This document shows, piece after piece, positions 53,287-62,917 of a stretch of DNA of 64,000 bases; the first letter of the stretch is position 1; each line of letters starts with the position of its first letter. Where the stretch lies: contig JBOFRC010000197.1 in the NCBI GenBank assembly GCA_051650825.1, positions 15,382 through 79,381 of the forward strand. Reading direction: 5' to 3'. This DNA is from Sarcina sp051650825 (GTDB lineage: Bacteria; Bacillota; Clostridia; Clostridiales; Clostridiaceae). A model generated the notes under the pieces. The model ran no database searches and had not been told where the DNA came from. It saw nothing but the letters and a program-made list of their open reading frames with translations. The position numbers were made by a program, and so were the translations under genes.

Positions 53287-54924
53287 TTATGAATTATTTT
53301 TATCAATATTTTCATATGCACCATCTACTATTTCTTTTGGATATCCTATATATTTTAGAAGCTTAATAGCATTTCTAGTTTTTAATTTTCCTACTTTTAA
53401 TTTATAATCAAATGAAAGACCCTCACTTTCACTAACCCTTTCGCTAAAATGATAAAATGAATGAGTCGCTTCTAACAAGTCAGTTAATTCTTTATCGTGA
53501 GTCGCAACAATAGATACTGTATTTCTTTTTTGTATATACTTTAAAATTTCTTCTGATGCTGCTATTCTTTCTACAGGATTAGTCCCCCTAAAAATTTCAT
53601 CTATTGCACAAAAAACTTTAAATTTACCATCTAATGAATTTATAATCCTTAGCATTGATTCAGCCTCTGCAAGATAATAACTTTTTCCTGATGTAATATC
53701 ATCTTCAGGACTTATAGACGTAATAAGATTTAGAAAAGGTGCCTTATATTTTTTTGCATGTACAAAGTTAAATGATTGAGCAAGTACAATATTTATTCCA
53801 AGCATTCTTAGAAACGTTGATTTTCCTGACATATTTGTTCCTGTTAATACAATTCCCTTTTTATCCATTTCTATTGAGTTTTTAACTACATCTTTTATAA
53901 GAGGGTGTGCACCTTCCTCTATTTCAAAACTCTCTTTATCTTCAACAAATACAGGTTTTGTAAATCCATAAATGCTTTCTTCTTTATACCCAGCTACTGC
54001 TACTAAAGCATCTATTTCTCCAAGTAATGAATACAGCAGTTTAAGACCATTTTTATTTTTTTGTACTTCTCCTATCATTGAATAATAAGCATTTTCCATA
54101 TGAAGAGTAACTGCACAAAAAGCTTCAAATAGCCCTTGCTTTAAGCCTACATCATTATTATTTCCAAGTAAATTCCCTATTAAAACAAGTTTTTTTTGGT
54201 TCTTACCTATATTCTCTAGTGCCATATCTATTTGAATTTTATAATACTCCAATTCAGCTATATTAAGCTTAGATATTTTGACAGCTGAAGAAATTAATCT
54301 TGCACTATAAGCTATACCAGCAAACGGTTTTCCTTTTCCTTCTTTTTCATTATTATCTCTACTAATAAAATCTGGATTTCTCTCAAAATTTGATATTATA
54401 GCATTTATTGCGCCCATAACTATTAATGCTGTAATTGCATAAGGCGTTACAAAAATACTAAGCAATAATAATATAATCATAATAACTCTACCTAATATAA
54501 AGTAGATAATTTTCTTAAAATTATTTTCTGAATAATTACTATTTATAAGTTCTAAAAAATCTCCTTTTTTATCAATTCCAAGATTATACATTATCTCCTG
54601 AATATCTAATCTTTTATTCTCATTTTCTTTTGCTCTATAAAACTCTATAAATTCATTTCTTCTATTAAGCTCTATATTTTCTCTTGTAGGCACTCTAAGA
54701 GAATTATATAATATCGATTGCCCTGCTGTTGAATAACATTTATCAAGTTTCACGTACAATTCTTCTAATGTTAAATCTAAGAAAGTTTGATCATCTATCT
54801 CTCCATAACTTCCTTTTGAGTATAAATCATAATACCTTCTTATATTTTTCATATTTCGTTTTTTAACAGGTCCTTCTGGCCAAAAAACCCTTGCATAATT
54901 TCTAGCCTCATTTCGATTAAACAT
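53287..54924 (-). CDS. membrane-anchored MutS-like ATPase (copy A)
   Basis: 545 residues. C-terminal MutS ATPase: Walker A GTNMSGKSTFLRMLGIN, ABC signature-like SGKSYYLAEAESMLR, Walker B KVFCAIDEIFRGTNP, and VATHD. Lacks the mismatch-recognition and connector domains of MutS1; a hydrophobic pair of helices lies at about 145-185. Probably not classical mismatch repair; role unknown. ATG at 54924 follows AAAGGAGGTCATAAT; the longer ORF start (54957) is rejected. Tandem paralogue of the gene at 55091. Confidence 0.87.
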   Translation of the reverse strand: MFNRNEARNYARVFWPEGPVKKRNMKNIRRYYDLYSKGSYGEIDDQTFLDLTLEELYVKLDKCYSTAGQSILYNSLRVPTRENIELNRRNEFIEFYRAKENENKRLDIQEIMYNLGIDKKGDFLELINSNYSENNFKKIIYFILGRVIMIILLLLSIFVTPYAITALIVMGAINAIISNFERNPDFISRDNNEKEGKGKPFAGIAYSARLISSAVKISKLNIAELEYYKIQIDMALENIGKNQKKLVLIGNLLGNNNDVGLKQGLFEAFCAVTLHMENAYYSMIGEVQKNKNGLKLLYSLLGEIDALVAVAGYKEESIYGFTKPVFVEDKESFEIEEGAHPLIKDVVKNSIEMDKKGIVLTGTNMSGKSTFLRMLGINIVLAQSFNFVHAKKYKAPFLNLITSISPEDDITSGKSYYLAEAESMLRIINSLDGKFKVFCAIDEIFRGTNPVERIAASEEILKYIQKRNTVSIVATHDKELTDLLEATHSFYHFSERVSESEGLSFDYKLKVGKLKTRNAIKLLKYIGYPKEIVDGAYENIDKNNS

Positions 54925-55038
54925 ATTATGACCTCCTTTCATATTCTCATCATACACTAATTAATTGCCAAATATAGCTACTTTTTGTTTACAATCATAG
55001 ATTCTAATTCTTTACGTTATAGCTAGTATTTCTAAAAT

Positions 55039-55085
55039 CAAAAAAAATAACCTTCCTATTATACTATAATTAGGAAAGTTACTTT
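55039..55085. terminator. terminator between the two MutS-like genes
   Basis: Stem AGTAACTTTCCTAATTATAG / TATAATAGGAAGGTTATT on the minus strand with some G-U pairs (55047-55082), followed by TTTTTTTT; A-rich on the other side, so possibly bidirectional. The two copies are likely separate transcripts. Confidence 0.85.
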
Positions 55086-55090
55086 TTTTA

Positions 55091-56698
55091 TTATTTTTCA
55101 ATTTTATCTATTGCCCTGTAAGCTCCCTCTATAATTTCATCTGGATATCCTACATACTTCAAAAGCTTAATTGCATTTCTAGTTTTTAATATTCCTTCTT
55201 TTAATTTATAATCAAATGAAAGTCCCTCTTTTTCACTAACATCTTCACTAAAATGGTAAAACTTATGAGTTTCACGAAGAAGCTCTGTCAATTCTTTATC
55301 ATGAGTAGCAACTATAGATATAGAATTTCTTTTTTGTATATATTTTAAAATTTCTTCTGATGCTGCAATCCTTTCTATCGGATTTGTACCTCTAAAAATT
55401 TCATCAATTGCACAAAATACTTTAATATCACTATCTAAAGCTTTTAATATTCTAAGTACAGCTTCTGCTTCTGCTAGGTAATAACTCTTTCCATTTTCAA
55501 CATCGTCTTCTGGACTTATCGATGTAACTATGTTTAAAAAAGGGGCTTTATATTTATCAGCATGTACAAAATTAAATGATTGTGCAAGCATAATATTTAT
55601 TCCTAGCATTCTTAAAAATGTAGATTTACCAGACATATTTGTACCTGTAAGAACTATTCCCTTATCTGTTATATGAATAGAATTTTTTACTACATCCTTT
55701 ACTAAAGGATGAGCACCATTTACTATTTCAATACCATAGCTATCATCAACAAATTCGGGTACAGAATATAAATATTCACAATCTTCTTTATATGCAGATA
55801 CACTAATTAAGGCATCTATTTCTCCTATAATTTCATAAAGCTCTCTCAATTCATCTTTATATTTATCTATATTACATGCCATTGATTGATATGTATTTTC
55901 TAAATGTAATGTAACAACACAAAATCCATCAAATATTTCATGCATAAGGCCATCTTGTCCATCTATTCCTAATAGTTTTTCAACAACTGTAAACTTTTTT
56001 TGATCACTTCCGATTTTATTTAAAATTTTATTTATTCTAACTTTATAATAATTTAAATTTTCAACATCTAACTTATTTATTCTTTTAGCAGCTCTTATAA
56101 TAGCTGCACTATACCCTATTCCAAATAATATATTTTCTTCCATTTCATTTTCAGTTTTATTTCTCTTTATATTACAAATCAAAGCATTTATGACTGCTAT
56201 AATAAGTATCCCCCAAAAATAAACTGGATTTACAACTATACCAAGTATTATAGCTAACAATGGTAATATCCTTCCAAATATCATGTAAAAAATTTTCATA
56301 AATATATCTTTTTTTAACTGTGTATTAATTAAATCTATAAAACTATTATCTCTATCTATACCTAATTTATATAATATTTCTTGTATATCAATTCTGTCCT
56401 CTTCTTGCTTTAAATAATAATCTATAAATTCACCTCGTCGTTTAAGTTCATTTTTATCTCTTACAGGTTTTCTAAACAAACTATATAATATAGATTGACC
56501 TGCTGTTGAATACGTTCTATCCATATTACAAAAAAAACTATCTAAAGTTAAGTCTGAAAAACTTTGATTATCAATTACATCTTTTTTATCATCATAAGTA
56601 TCATGATACTTTCTTATTTTTTCTATATTTTTTACTTTAACCCTTCCCTCTGGCCAAAATTTAATAACATATTTCCTCGGATATTTATCTCTAAACAC
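55091..56698 (-). CDS. membrane-anchored MutS-like ATPase (copy B)
   Basis: 535 residues, similar to copy A throughout, including TGTNMSGKSTFLRMLGIN, SGKSYYLAEAEAVL-type signature (here ENGKSYYLAEAEAVL), FCAIDEIFRGTNP and the C-terminal RNAIKLLKYVGYP. Two hydrophobic helices at about 140-180. GTG at 56696-56698 follows AAGGGAGTGATTTA. The pair arose by tandem duplication; divergence in the helical middle suggests different partners (inference). Confidence 0.87.
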   Translation of the reverse strand: MFRDKYPRKYVIKFWPEGRVKVKNIEKIRKYHDTYDDKKDVIDNQSFSDLTLDSFFCNMDRTYSTAGQSILYSLFRKPVRDKNELKRRGEFIDYYLKQEEDRIDIQEILYKLGIDRDNSFIDLINTQLKKDIFMKIFYMIFGRILPLLAIILGIVVNPVYFWGILIIAVINALICNIKRNKTENEMEENILFGIGYSAAIIRAAKRINKLDVENLNYYKVRINKILNKIGSDQKKFTVVEKLLGIDGQDGLMHEIFDGFCVVTLHLENTYQSMACNIDKYKDELRELYEIIGEIDALISVSAYKEDCEYLYSVPEFVDDSYGIEIVNGAHPLVKDVVKNSIHITDKGIVLTGTNMSGKSTFLRMLGINIMLAQSFNFVHADKYKAPFLNIVTSISPEDDVENGKSYYLAEAEAVLRILKALDSDIKVFCAIDEIFRGTNPIERIAASEEILKYIQKRNSISIVATHDKELTELLRETHKFYHFSEDVSEKEGLSFDYKLKEGILKTRNAIKLLKYVGYPDEIIEGAYRAIDKIEK

Positions 56699-57070
56699 TA
56701 AATCACTCCCTTAATAATAATTTTACTATACAAATTAAGGTTTTAATAGAAACTTTTGGTTAATTATTTTTTATATTATTTTACTATTAGTTGAATTTTT
56801 ATATAAACTATTTTAATAACTTGAATATGCAAGTAATTCATATTAGAATATACTTAGTCACTTTATATGAAGAAAATTTTAAAAAACTTTAAAGAAAGTT
56901 AATGTTTGCATATAAAAATATTATTTTGAGAAACGTAGGCTTAGTTAATATTATTTTCTATGATCGTTTAAAATCAAAATTTATTTTCAATTTAAGATGG
57001 TAATATTAGTGCTTAAGTTTTTCACTTAAGTTCTTTTAGCTATTAGCATACATTAGAGGAGGAACATAAA
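56699..57070. other. intergenic region between divergent MutS-like copy B and femX
   Basis: About 370 bases. A hairpin CTTAAGT-TTTTC-ACTTAAG at 57012-57030, followed by TTCTTTTAG, lies in the femX leader and may be a weak attenuator. No other feature recognised. Confidence 0.4.
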
Positions 57071-58408
57071 TTGTATAAATTTAAAGAGATTTCACCAGAA
57101 GAAGTTAATAAGTTTAACGAAACTAGTGATAAAGGGCACATATTCCAAACATCATATTGGGCTAAACTTAAAGAGTTTTGGACACCTAAATATATTGGTG
57201 GATTTGATGAAAATAACAACTTAGTGTTAACTGCAGTTATACACCTTAGAAAATTCCCTAAGATAAGCACTTATATGGGCTATATACCTAGAGGATTTAC
57301 TTGTGACTATACTAATAAAACATTAGTTACTGAATTTACTGAATATCTAAAAAGCTTTGCAAAAGAAAATAAGGTCGCATTTATAACAGTAGACCCTGAT
57401 ATACATCTTCGTGAAAATGAAGAACTTTTAGAATCAGGTGATCAAATTAAAAGCTTCTTAAAAAGTATAGGATATAAAAATACAGAAAGTAAAAACTTTG
57501 AAGCAATTCAACCTAACTTTGTATTTAGACTTCCACTACCTACAGAAGGAACTAAAACTGAAATTAAAAAGAAAGTCTTTAAAAACTTTTCAAGTAAAAC
57601 TAGATATAATATAAAAGTAGCTGAAGATAGAGGTCTTACAGTTGAAGTTTATGATAGAGAATCTCTTACTGATGAAATTATTTCTAAATTCCACGAAATA
57701 ATGGTAACTACAGGTAAAAGAGATAACTTTATAGTTAGAGGTAAAGATTATTTTAAAAGTATGGTAGATAACTTATACCCTCATGCTAGATTATATATGG
57801 TTAAGTATAGTTATGATAATGACTTTAAAAGACTTAAGGAAAAGATTGCTAAACAAGAAAGTGAAAAAACTAAAGCGCTTGCTAGAATAGAAGATCAAAA
57901 TTCTAAGCTTGCAGCTGAAGAAGATGCAGATAAGCAATCAAGAATTCAAAAGAAAATTACAGATAATGAAAAGAAAATTGCTGAAAGTGAAAGACAAATA
58001 GAAGGATTTAATAATAAACTTGAATCTATAAAACCATTCAAAGGCAAAGAATTATATCTTTCTGGATCACTATATCTTTATTATGGAAATATCGGATGGT
58101 ATCTATATGGTGCTTCTGATAATACATTGCGTGATACTATGCCTAACTTTGCAATGCAATGGGCTATGATAGAAGATACTATTGATCTTGGATGCCCAGT
58201 TTATGATTTTAGAGGAGTATCTGGAGACTTAAATCCTGAAAATCCACTTTATGGATTATATAAATTTAAAAAAGGATTTAACGGAAACTTTGTAGAATTT
58301 ATAGGTGAATTTGATTTAGTTATTAACTCATTCATGTATAACTTATATAAAAAAGCTTTCCCAGAGTTCAAAAAAATAAGAAATAACATTATGAATAAAA
58401 AACAATAA
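57071..58408 (+). CDS. FemX/FemAB-type peptidoglycan bridge aminoacyltransferase
   Basis: Adds amino acids from aminoacyl-tRNA to the lipid II stem peptide (family knowledge). 445 residues: two GNAT-like subdomains with FQTSYWAKLKEFWTPKYIGG, YMGYIPRGF, FSSKTRYNIKVAEDRGL, and YDFRGVSGDLNPENPLYGLYKFKKGF, split by a charged helical coiled coil (about 256-320, EKIAKQESEKTKALARIE) equivalent to the FemA arm. TTG start at 57071-57073 lies 8 bases after AGGAGG. Its terminator is shared with the convergent wall-binding gene. Confidence 0.92.
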   Translation: MYKFKEISPEEVNKFNETSDKGHIFQTSYWAKLKEFWTPKYIGGFDENNNLVLTAVIHLRKFPKISTYMGYIPRGFTCDYTNKTLVTEFTEYLKSFAKENKVAFITVDPDIHLRENEELLESGDQIKSFLKSIGYKNTESKNFEAIQPNFVFRLPLPTEGTKTEIKKKVFKNFSSKTRYNIKVAEDRGLTVEVYDRESLTDEIISKFHEIMVTTGKRDNFIVRGKDYFKSMVDNLYPHARLYMVKYSYDNDFKRLKEKIAKQESEKTKALARIEDQNSKLAAEEDADKQSRIQKKITDNEKKIAESERQIEGFNNKLESIKPFKGKELYLSGSLYLYYGNIGWYLYGASDNTLRDTMPNFAMQWAMIEDTIDLGCPVYDFRGVSGDLNPENPLYGLYKFKKGFNGNFVEFIGEFDLVINSFMYNLYKKAFPEFKKIRNNIMNKKQ

Positions 58409-58437
58409 TAAAAATATTCTTTTTATTAAAAATTTAA

Positions 58438-58484
58438 GACTGTGTATAAATATTTATTTTTATTTATATCACAGCCTTTTTTTA
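58438..58484. terminator. terminator between femX-like and wall-binding genes
   Basis: Stem GACTGTG-TATAAATA / TATTTATA-TCACAGCC with one mismatch (58438-58476), followed on the plus strand by TTTTTTT. Confidence 0.8.
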
Positions 58485-58520
58485 TTTTATTAAATTCCGT
58501 TATACTATTAAACTTTATAG

Positions 58521-59750
58521 TTAATTATATTGATATAAGCAATATTGTGCACTTCTATTATTCCAGAAGTTTGGTCCATTGAAGTAATCTTCACTTGGAT
58601 ATGAATATTGATATCCATCATAATCATTTGTAATAGTACCTGTTTGTGTAACTAAATCCCACTTTTGTTGACTTGTTAATAGATTTACATTTGTCATGTT
58701 AGGTGCAAAGGCTCCTTGCGCATAAGTTGGATCAACATTTATCCACTGACCATTTGCATATATTTGATTCCAAGCATGCCCTATCCCTCTAGCTTGCCCA
58801 ATTATAACTCTTACTGGAATATTTTGAGCTTGACATAAAGCTGCATATAATGATGCAAATTCAAAACACACTCCTTGATTATTTTCATATGCAAATATAC
58901 TAGGATATTGTACACCAGATTGATCATTTGCATTATATTTAATATTTTCAGCAACCCATACATATAAAGCTTCTGCTTTTGAATAATTTGTATTATAACC
59001 ACTAACTATATTATTTGATAAGTTTTGAATACCACTATTAAGCACTACAGCATTAGATGGGCTTATCCCATTAATAGTTTCTCCACTTGGAAAACTTGGA
59101 AGACTTGATGTATTCTGATTAACACTAGATACTGTCATAGATGGTATTTCATATCCTGAATTATTAAAGTAATAATATTCCCCATTTATATTATTATATC
59201 CTGTATCCATTGCTCCAGTAGATGCTAAATAATAAGTTTGACCATTTATAGTTTGCCACCCTGTTTGCATAATACCTGAAGAATTAAAATAGTACCACTT
59301 TCCATTTATTTGTTGCCATCCTGTTTGCATAGCTCCAGAATTCGCAAAATAATACCAATAATTTTCTATATTTTGCCATCCAGTATCCATACCACCATTA
59401 GTATCTAAGTAATACCAATTACCATTATGATCTAGCCATCCTGTTTGCATTTGCCCTGAACCATTAAAATAATACCAATATTGATTTACTTGTTGCCATC
59501 CAGTCTGCATTATTCCTGAAGAATTAAAATAATACCAGCATCCTCCTATTTGTTGCCATCCTGTATCAAAATTTCCCGTACTATTTTGATACTCCCAAGT
59601 ACCTGAATTATTTATCCATTGCCCACCACTTAATAATATTTCATTTTTAGAATTTATATTAGATTTATAATGAATCGTTGCATAAGCACCTATAACTCCT
59701 ACGATAGCTACACTTGCTATTAATCCTCTTATAATACTTCTATTTAACAT
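58521..59750 (-). CDS. secreted wall-binding protein with transglutaminase-like domain
   Basis: About 409 residues. N-terminal signal anchor (about 8-27), then eight or so choline-binding-type repeats of about 20 residues (W...NGKWYYFNSSGIMQTGW pattern, residues 45-205), then a transglutaminase/protease-like domain (about 235-380) with Cys in NQGVCFEFASLYAAL, His in GIGHAWNQIYANG and Asp in WINVDPTYAQG, all three catalytic residues present. Likely acts on or anchors to the cell surface. ATG at 59750 follows AAAGAGG by nine bases; ATG 59759 lies in the Shine-Dalgarno. Confidence 0.9.
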   Translation of the reverse strand: MLNRSIIRGLIASVAIVGVIGAYATIHYKSNINSKNEILLSGGQWINNSGTWEYQNSTGNFDTGWQQIGGCWYYFNSSGIMQTGWQQVNQYWYYFNGSGQMQTGWLDHNGNWYYLDTNGGMDTGWQNIENYWYYFANSGAMQTGWQQINGKWYYFNSSGIMQTGWQTINGQTYYLASTGAMDTGYNNINGEYYYFNNSGYEIPSMTVSSVNQNTSSLPSFPSGETINGISPSNAVVLNSGIQNLSNNIVSGYNTNYSKAEALYVWVAENIKYNANDQSGVQYPSIFAYENNQGVCFEFASLYAALCQAQNIPVRVIIGQARGIGHAWNQIYANGQWINVDPTYAQGAFAPNMTNVNLLTSQQKWDLVTQTGTITNDYDGYQYSYPSEDYFNGPNFWNNRSAQYCLYQYN

Positions 59751-59930
59751 AACACTCATCCTCTTTTCTATTGTAAAACGTTTTCTACTAAGTCTATAAT
59801 TTTTAATTTCAAATAAAATAATTGTTTAATAATTATTTTTATTTTATTATTAAAATAACTTCAAAAAGTTACATAATTATGGCAATTAATTTGTGCATTT
59901 TTTTTATTATATTTAAATTAGTATTAAATA

Positions 59931-59993
59931 CAATAAAATAGAAGCATATATAATCGATTATTCATATTAATTGATTATATATGCTTCTATTTT
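59931..59993. terminator. terminator after cheV
   Basis: Long near-perfect stem AAATAGAAGCATATATAAT / ATTATATATGCTTCTATTT, extended by CGATTA/TTGATT-like pairing (59937-59993), T-rich on both strands. Confidence 0.88.
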
Positions 59994-60035
59994 TTTACTT
60001 TTTTATTTATTTTTTTAGAAAACTGTTACTTTTAC

Positions 60036-60938
60036 TTAAATATATAAAGTATCTATCCATTCTATAAGATTCTCTACTTCTGGTTTACTAAATTGTGCAT
60101 CTGCACCAACAGCTTCTCCCTTATGTTTTAAATCATTAGTTATCAAAGAAGAAAAAATTATAACTGGTAATCTTTTCAATAACTCATTACTTTTTATTTT
60201 TTTAGTAAGAGTATGTCCATCCATTCTTGGCATTTCTATATCTGTTACTAATAATTGTATATCTTCAATAAATAACGCCTTTTTTTCTTTAGCTAAGTTA
60301 TCAAGATAACTAAACGCCGCATCTCCATCTTCAAATTTTTTAACATTTCTAAATCCTGCTTTTTCTAGTGTCTCTACTAATAAATCTCTAACTAAAGGAG
60401 AATCATCGACAATTCCTATTTTTATATGCCCTCTATCTCTACATTTTACATCTACTATTCTATCTTCACTTATCCCTGATTTTGGACTTATATCTGTCAC
60501 AATCTTTTCAAAATCCAAAAGTAAAATTATATTTTTATCATCTATTATATTGCCTATTACAAGAGATGATTCAATTATATTAGTAGGTTTTATAATTTCA
60601 CTCCACCCCACTCTTTTTACACCAATTACTTCATCAATATTAAAAGCAACTTTCATTTCATTAAACTCACATATAATAGTTTTAAAAATTTCTTTTTCTC
60701 TTCTTTCTTTATCTAATATATAAATTAAATCAACTAATGGAATAATCTCATTTCTACATAGAATAACACCTGCAATAGCTGGGTGTGAATCCGGAATACT
60801 TGTTAAATTATCACAATCTATTACTTCTTTAACCTTAATTATATTTATAGCGTAAAATTTTTTACCAACTCTAAATTTTAAAACCTCAACTTCTCCTGTT
60901 CCTGCCTCTAATAATATATTTGTATTTAAAAAATCCAA
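60036..60938 (-). CDS. cheV: chemotaxis coupling protein CheV
   Basis: 300 residues: CheW domain (about 15-155; VGKKFYAINIIKVKEVI, NEIIPLVDL) and a C-terminal receiver domain (about 172-298) with acidic pair VDDS, phospho-acceptor LVTDIEMPRMDGHTLT and IIFSSL / FSKPE for the switch Thr/Ser and Lys. Couples receptors to CheA and adapts by phosphorylation. TTG start at 60936-60938 follows GGGAGGGAACTATT. Isolated from other chemotaxis genes. Confidence 0.92.
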   Translation of the reverse strand: MDFLNTNILLEAGTGEVEVLKFRVGKKFYAINIIKVKEVIDCDNLTSIPDSHPAIAGVILCRNEIIPLVDLIYILDKERREKEIFKTIICEFNEMKVAFNIDEVIGVKRVGWSEIIKPTNIIESSLVIGNIIDDKNIILLLDFEKIVTDISPKSGISEDRIVDVKCRDRGHIKIGIVDDSPLVRDLLVETLEKAGFRNVKKFEDGDAAFSYLDNLAKEKKALFIEDIQLLVTDIEMPRMDGHTLTKKIKSNELLKRLPVIIFSSLITNDLKHKGEAVGADAQFSKPEVENLIEWIDTLYI

Positions 60939-61319
60939 AATAGTTCCCTCCCGAATTTTATATTTCTTATTAGTTTTTCGATATATTAAGATTAGAACTT
61001 AAGTGTATTTAAATTAATACATCTAAATCCACCTCTAATTCATATCACTCTAAATATTTCAATAATATTAAAATTCATTTACATTGTTTTTTGATTCCAT
61101 CTAGAAAATTATTCTTTAAACCCTTTTAAAATATAATTAAATAATAAGTTCTTTTGAAAAAATTTCACAAGATTTTCACATTTGTAAATTACAATATAGT
61201 TACATAAAAATTAATAAAAACTCAATTTAAATAAGTATAATTACTTATTTTATTTTTTATAGCTTAAAATACAAGTAAATTTATCAGAATTGGGTGTATT
61301 AAAAAAGGAGGAGTTCAAA
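60939..61319. other. intergenic region upstream of the amino acid transporter
   Basis: About 380 AT-rich bases. A hairpin AATAAGTA-TAAT-TACTTATT (61230-61249) followed by TTATTTTTTAT lies in the transporter leader and may be a weak attenuator. No T-box or riboswitch core found. Confidence 0.45.
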
Positions 61320-62834
61320 ATGAAAAAAAAGACAGGCATAATTATAGGGGTTATACTAGTCTGTATAATTGCTATTTTAGGATATAAATTTTATTCTGCT
61401 AATAGCAAAACTAATAATAATAAAGTGATAACTGTTGCAATGTCTGGAACTTATTATCCTTTTACATTCAACGAAGATAATAAAATACAAGGTTTTGAAG
61501 TTGATGTTTGGAATGATATAGGTAAAAGACTTGGCTATAAGGTTGAATTTAAAACCGCATCATTTAGTGGATTATTTGGAATGCTTGATTCAGGAAAAGT
61601 TAATACTATAGCTAACCAAATTACAATTACACAAGAAAGATCTGAAAAATATTACTTTACAGAACCTGTTGTTTATACAGGAGCACAAATAGTAGTTAGA
61701 GATAATGAAAATAATATAGATGACTTAGCAAACTTAAAAGGAAAAACTGTGGGTGTAGACCTTGGAAGTAACTATGAAGCAATTCTTAAAGATGCTGATA
61801 AAAATGGAGATATTACAATTAAAACTTATCAAGATACTAATGTGGCATTTAATCAACTTATGCTCGGAAGACTTGATGCAGTTGTAATTGATAGAGTATC
61901 TGCCGCTGAAATAATAAATAAAGGAAAACTTCCATTAAAATTAGTTGGAACACCAATAAAACCTCTAGAAAATGCATATCCCTTTGTAAAGAATGAACAA
62001 AATAAAGCATTAGTAACTGAAATAAATCAAACTATAAATCAAATGAGAGCAGACGGAACCTTAAAAGCAATATCAGAAAAATGGTTAAATACCAACGTTA
62101 CCTCTATAGGAGATAGCGCTAATGTAAGTACTATTACTACTCCTACAAATATAGGACAAGCTAATAAAACTAGCGAATTTAGTATTTTATATGCTAAAGA
62201 AATTTTCCCAAAAGTTTTAGTTGGGCTAAAAACTACACTTATAATTGCAGTAACTTCTATGATTATAGGTCTTATTATAGGGTTAATTTTAGCAATAATC
62301 AGAGTTTATAATATTATAGGAATTAGACAAATTGCTGAAATATATATTTCCTTTTTTAGAGGCACGCCTTTATTAGTACAATTATTTTTATTATATTTTG
62401 GACTACCACAGGTAATACCTGAGTTAAAAGATATGTCTGCATATATCGCAGCAATAATTGGACTTGGTTTAAACTCTTCAGCATATATTGCTGAGGTATT
62501 TAGATCTGCTATAGATGCAATAGATAAAGGACAAATGGAAGCTTGCTATTCTCTTGGAATGACTAAAGCACAAGCACTTAGAAGAATAGTAATACCTCAA
62601 GCTTTTAGAATTGCTATCCCTCCACTTGGGAATGTCTTTATAGATAATATAAAAAGTTCATCACTTGCATTTACACTTGGCGTTGTAGAAATACTAGCAC
62701 AAGCCCAAATGATTGCCGCTGCTAACTATAGATTTTTTGAACCATATGTAATAGCAGCACTTATTTATTGGGTAATAATACTACTTTTCAGTTATCTTCA
62801 AAGATTACTAGAAAAACGATTATCAGTATATTAA
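61320..62834 (+). CDS. polar amino acid ABC transporter, binding protein-permease fusion
   Basis: About 504 residues. Uncleaved N-terminal signal anchor (about 5-24), substrate-binding domain (about 35-265; GTYYPFTFNEDNKIQGFEVDV, ITITQERSEKYYFTEP), a Thr/Ser-rich linker, and a permease domain (about 285-504) with five hydrophobic segments and the EAA loop YIAEVFRSAIDAIDKGQMEACYSLGM. ATG at 61320 lies after AAAGGAGGAGTTCAA. Fusions of this type are usual in clostridia for Gln, Cys or Arg uptake; the ATPase gene follows. Confidence 0.92.
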   Translation: MKKKTGIIIGVILVCIIAILGYKFYSANSKTNNNKVITVAMSGTYYPFTFNEDNKIQGFEVDVWNDIGKRLGYKVEFKTASFSGLFGMLDSGKVNTIANQITITQERSEKYYFTEPVVYTGAQIVVRDNENNIDDLANLKGKTVGVDLGSNYEAILKDADKNGDITIKTYQDTNVAFNQLMLGRLDAVVIDRVSAAEIINKGKLPLKLVGTPIKPLENAYPFVKNEQNKALVTEINQTINQMRADGTLKAISEKWLNTNVTSIGDSANVSTITTPTNIGQANKTSEFSILYAKEIFPKVLVGLKTTLIIAVTSMIIGLIIGLILAIIRVYNIIGIRQIAEIYISFFRGTPLLVQLFLLYFGLPQVIPELKDMSAYIAAIIGLGLNSSAYIAEVFRSAIDAIDKGQMEACYSLGMTKAQALRRIVIPQAFRIAIPPLGNVFIDNIKSSSLAFTLGVVEILAQAQMIAAANYRFFEPYVIAALIYWVIILLFSYLQRLLEKRLSVY

Positions 62835-62917
62835 AATCCTTCTAATATAAAGAATAAAAAATAATAAAGGAGAAAGTTGCCATTTTATATAATACTTGAA
62901 TGTATAATAAGTGTTTC

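Noticed and set aside
56860..57030. Attenuator upstream of femX
   Set aside because: The CTTAAGT hairpin is only 7 bp with a broken T-tract; noted in the intergenic entry but not called as a terminator.
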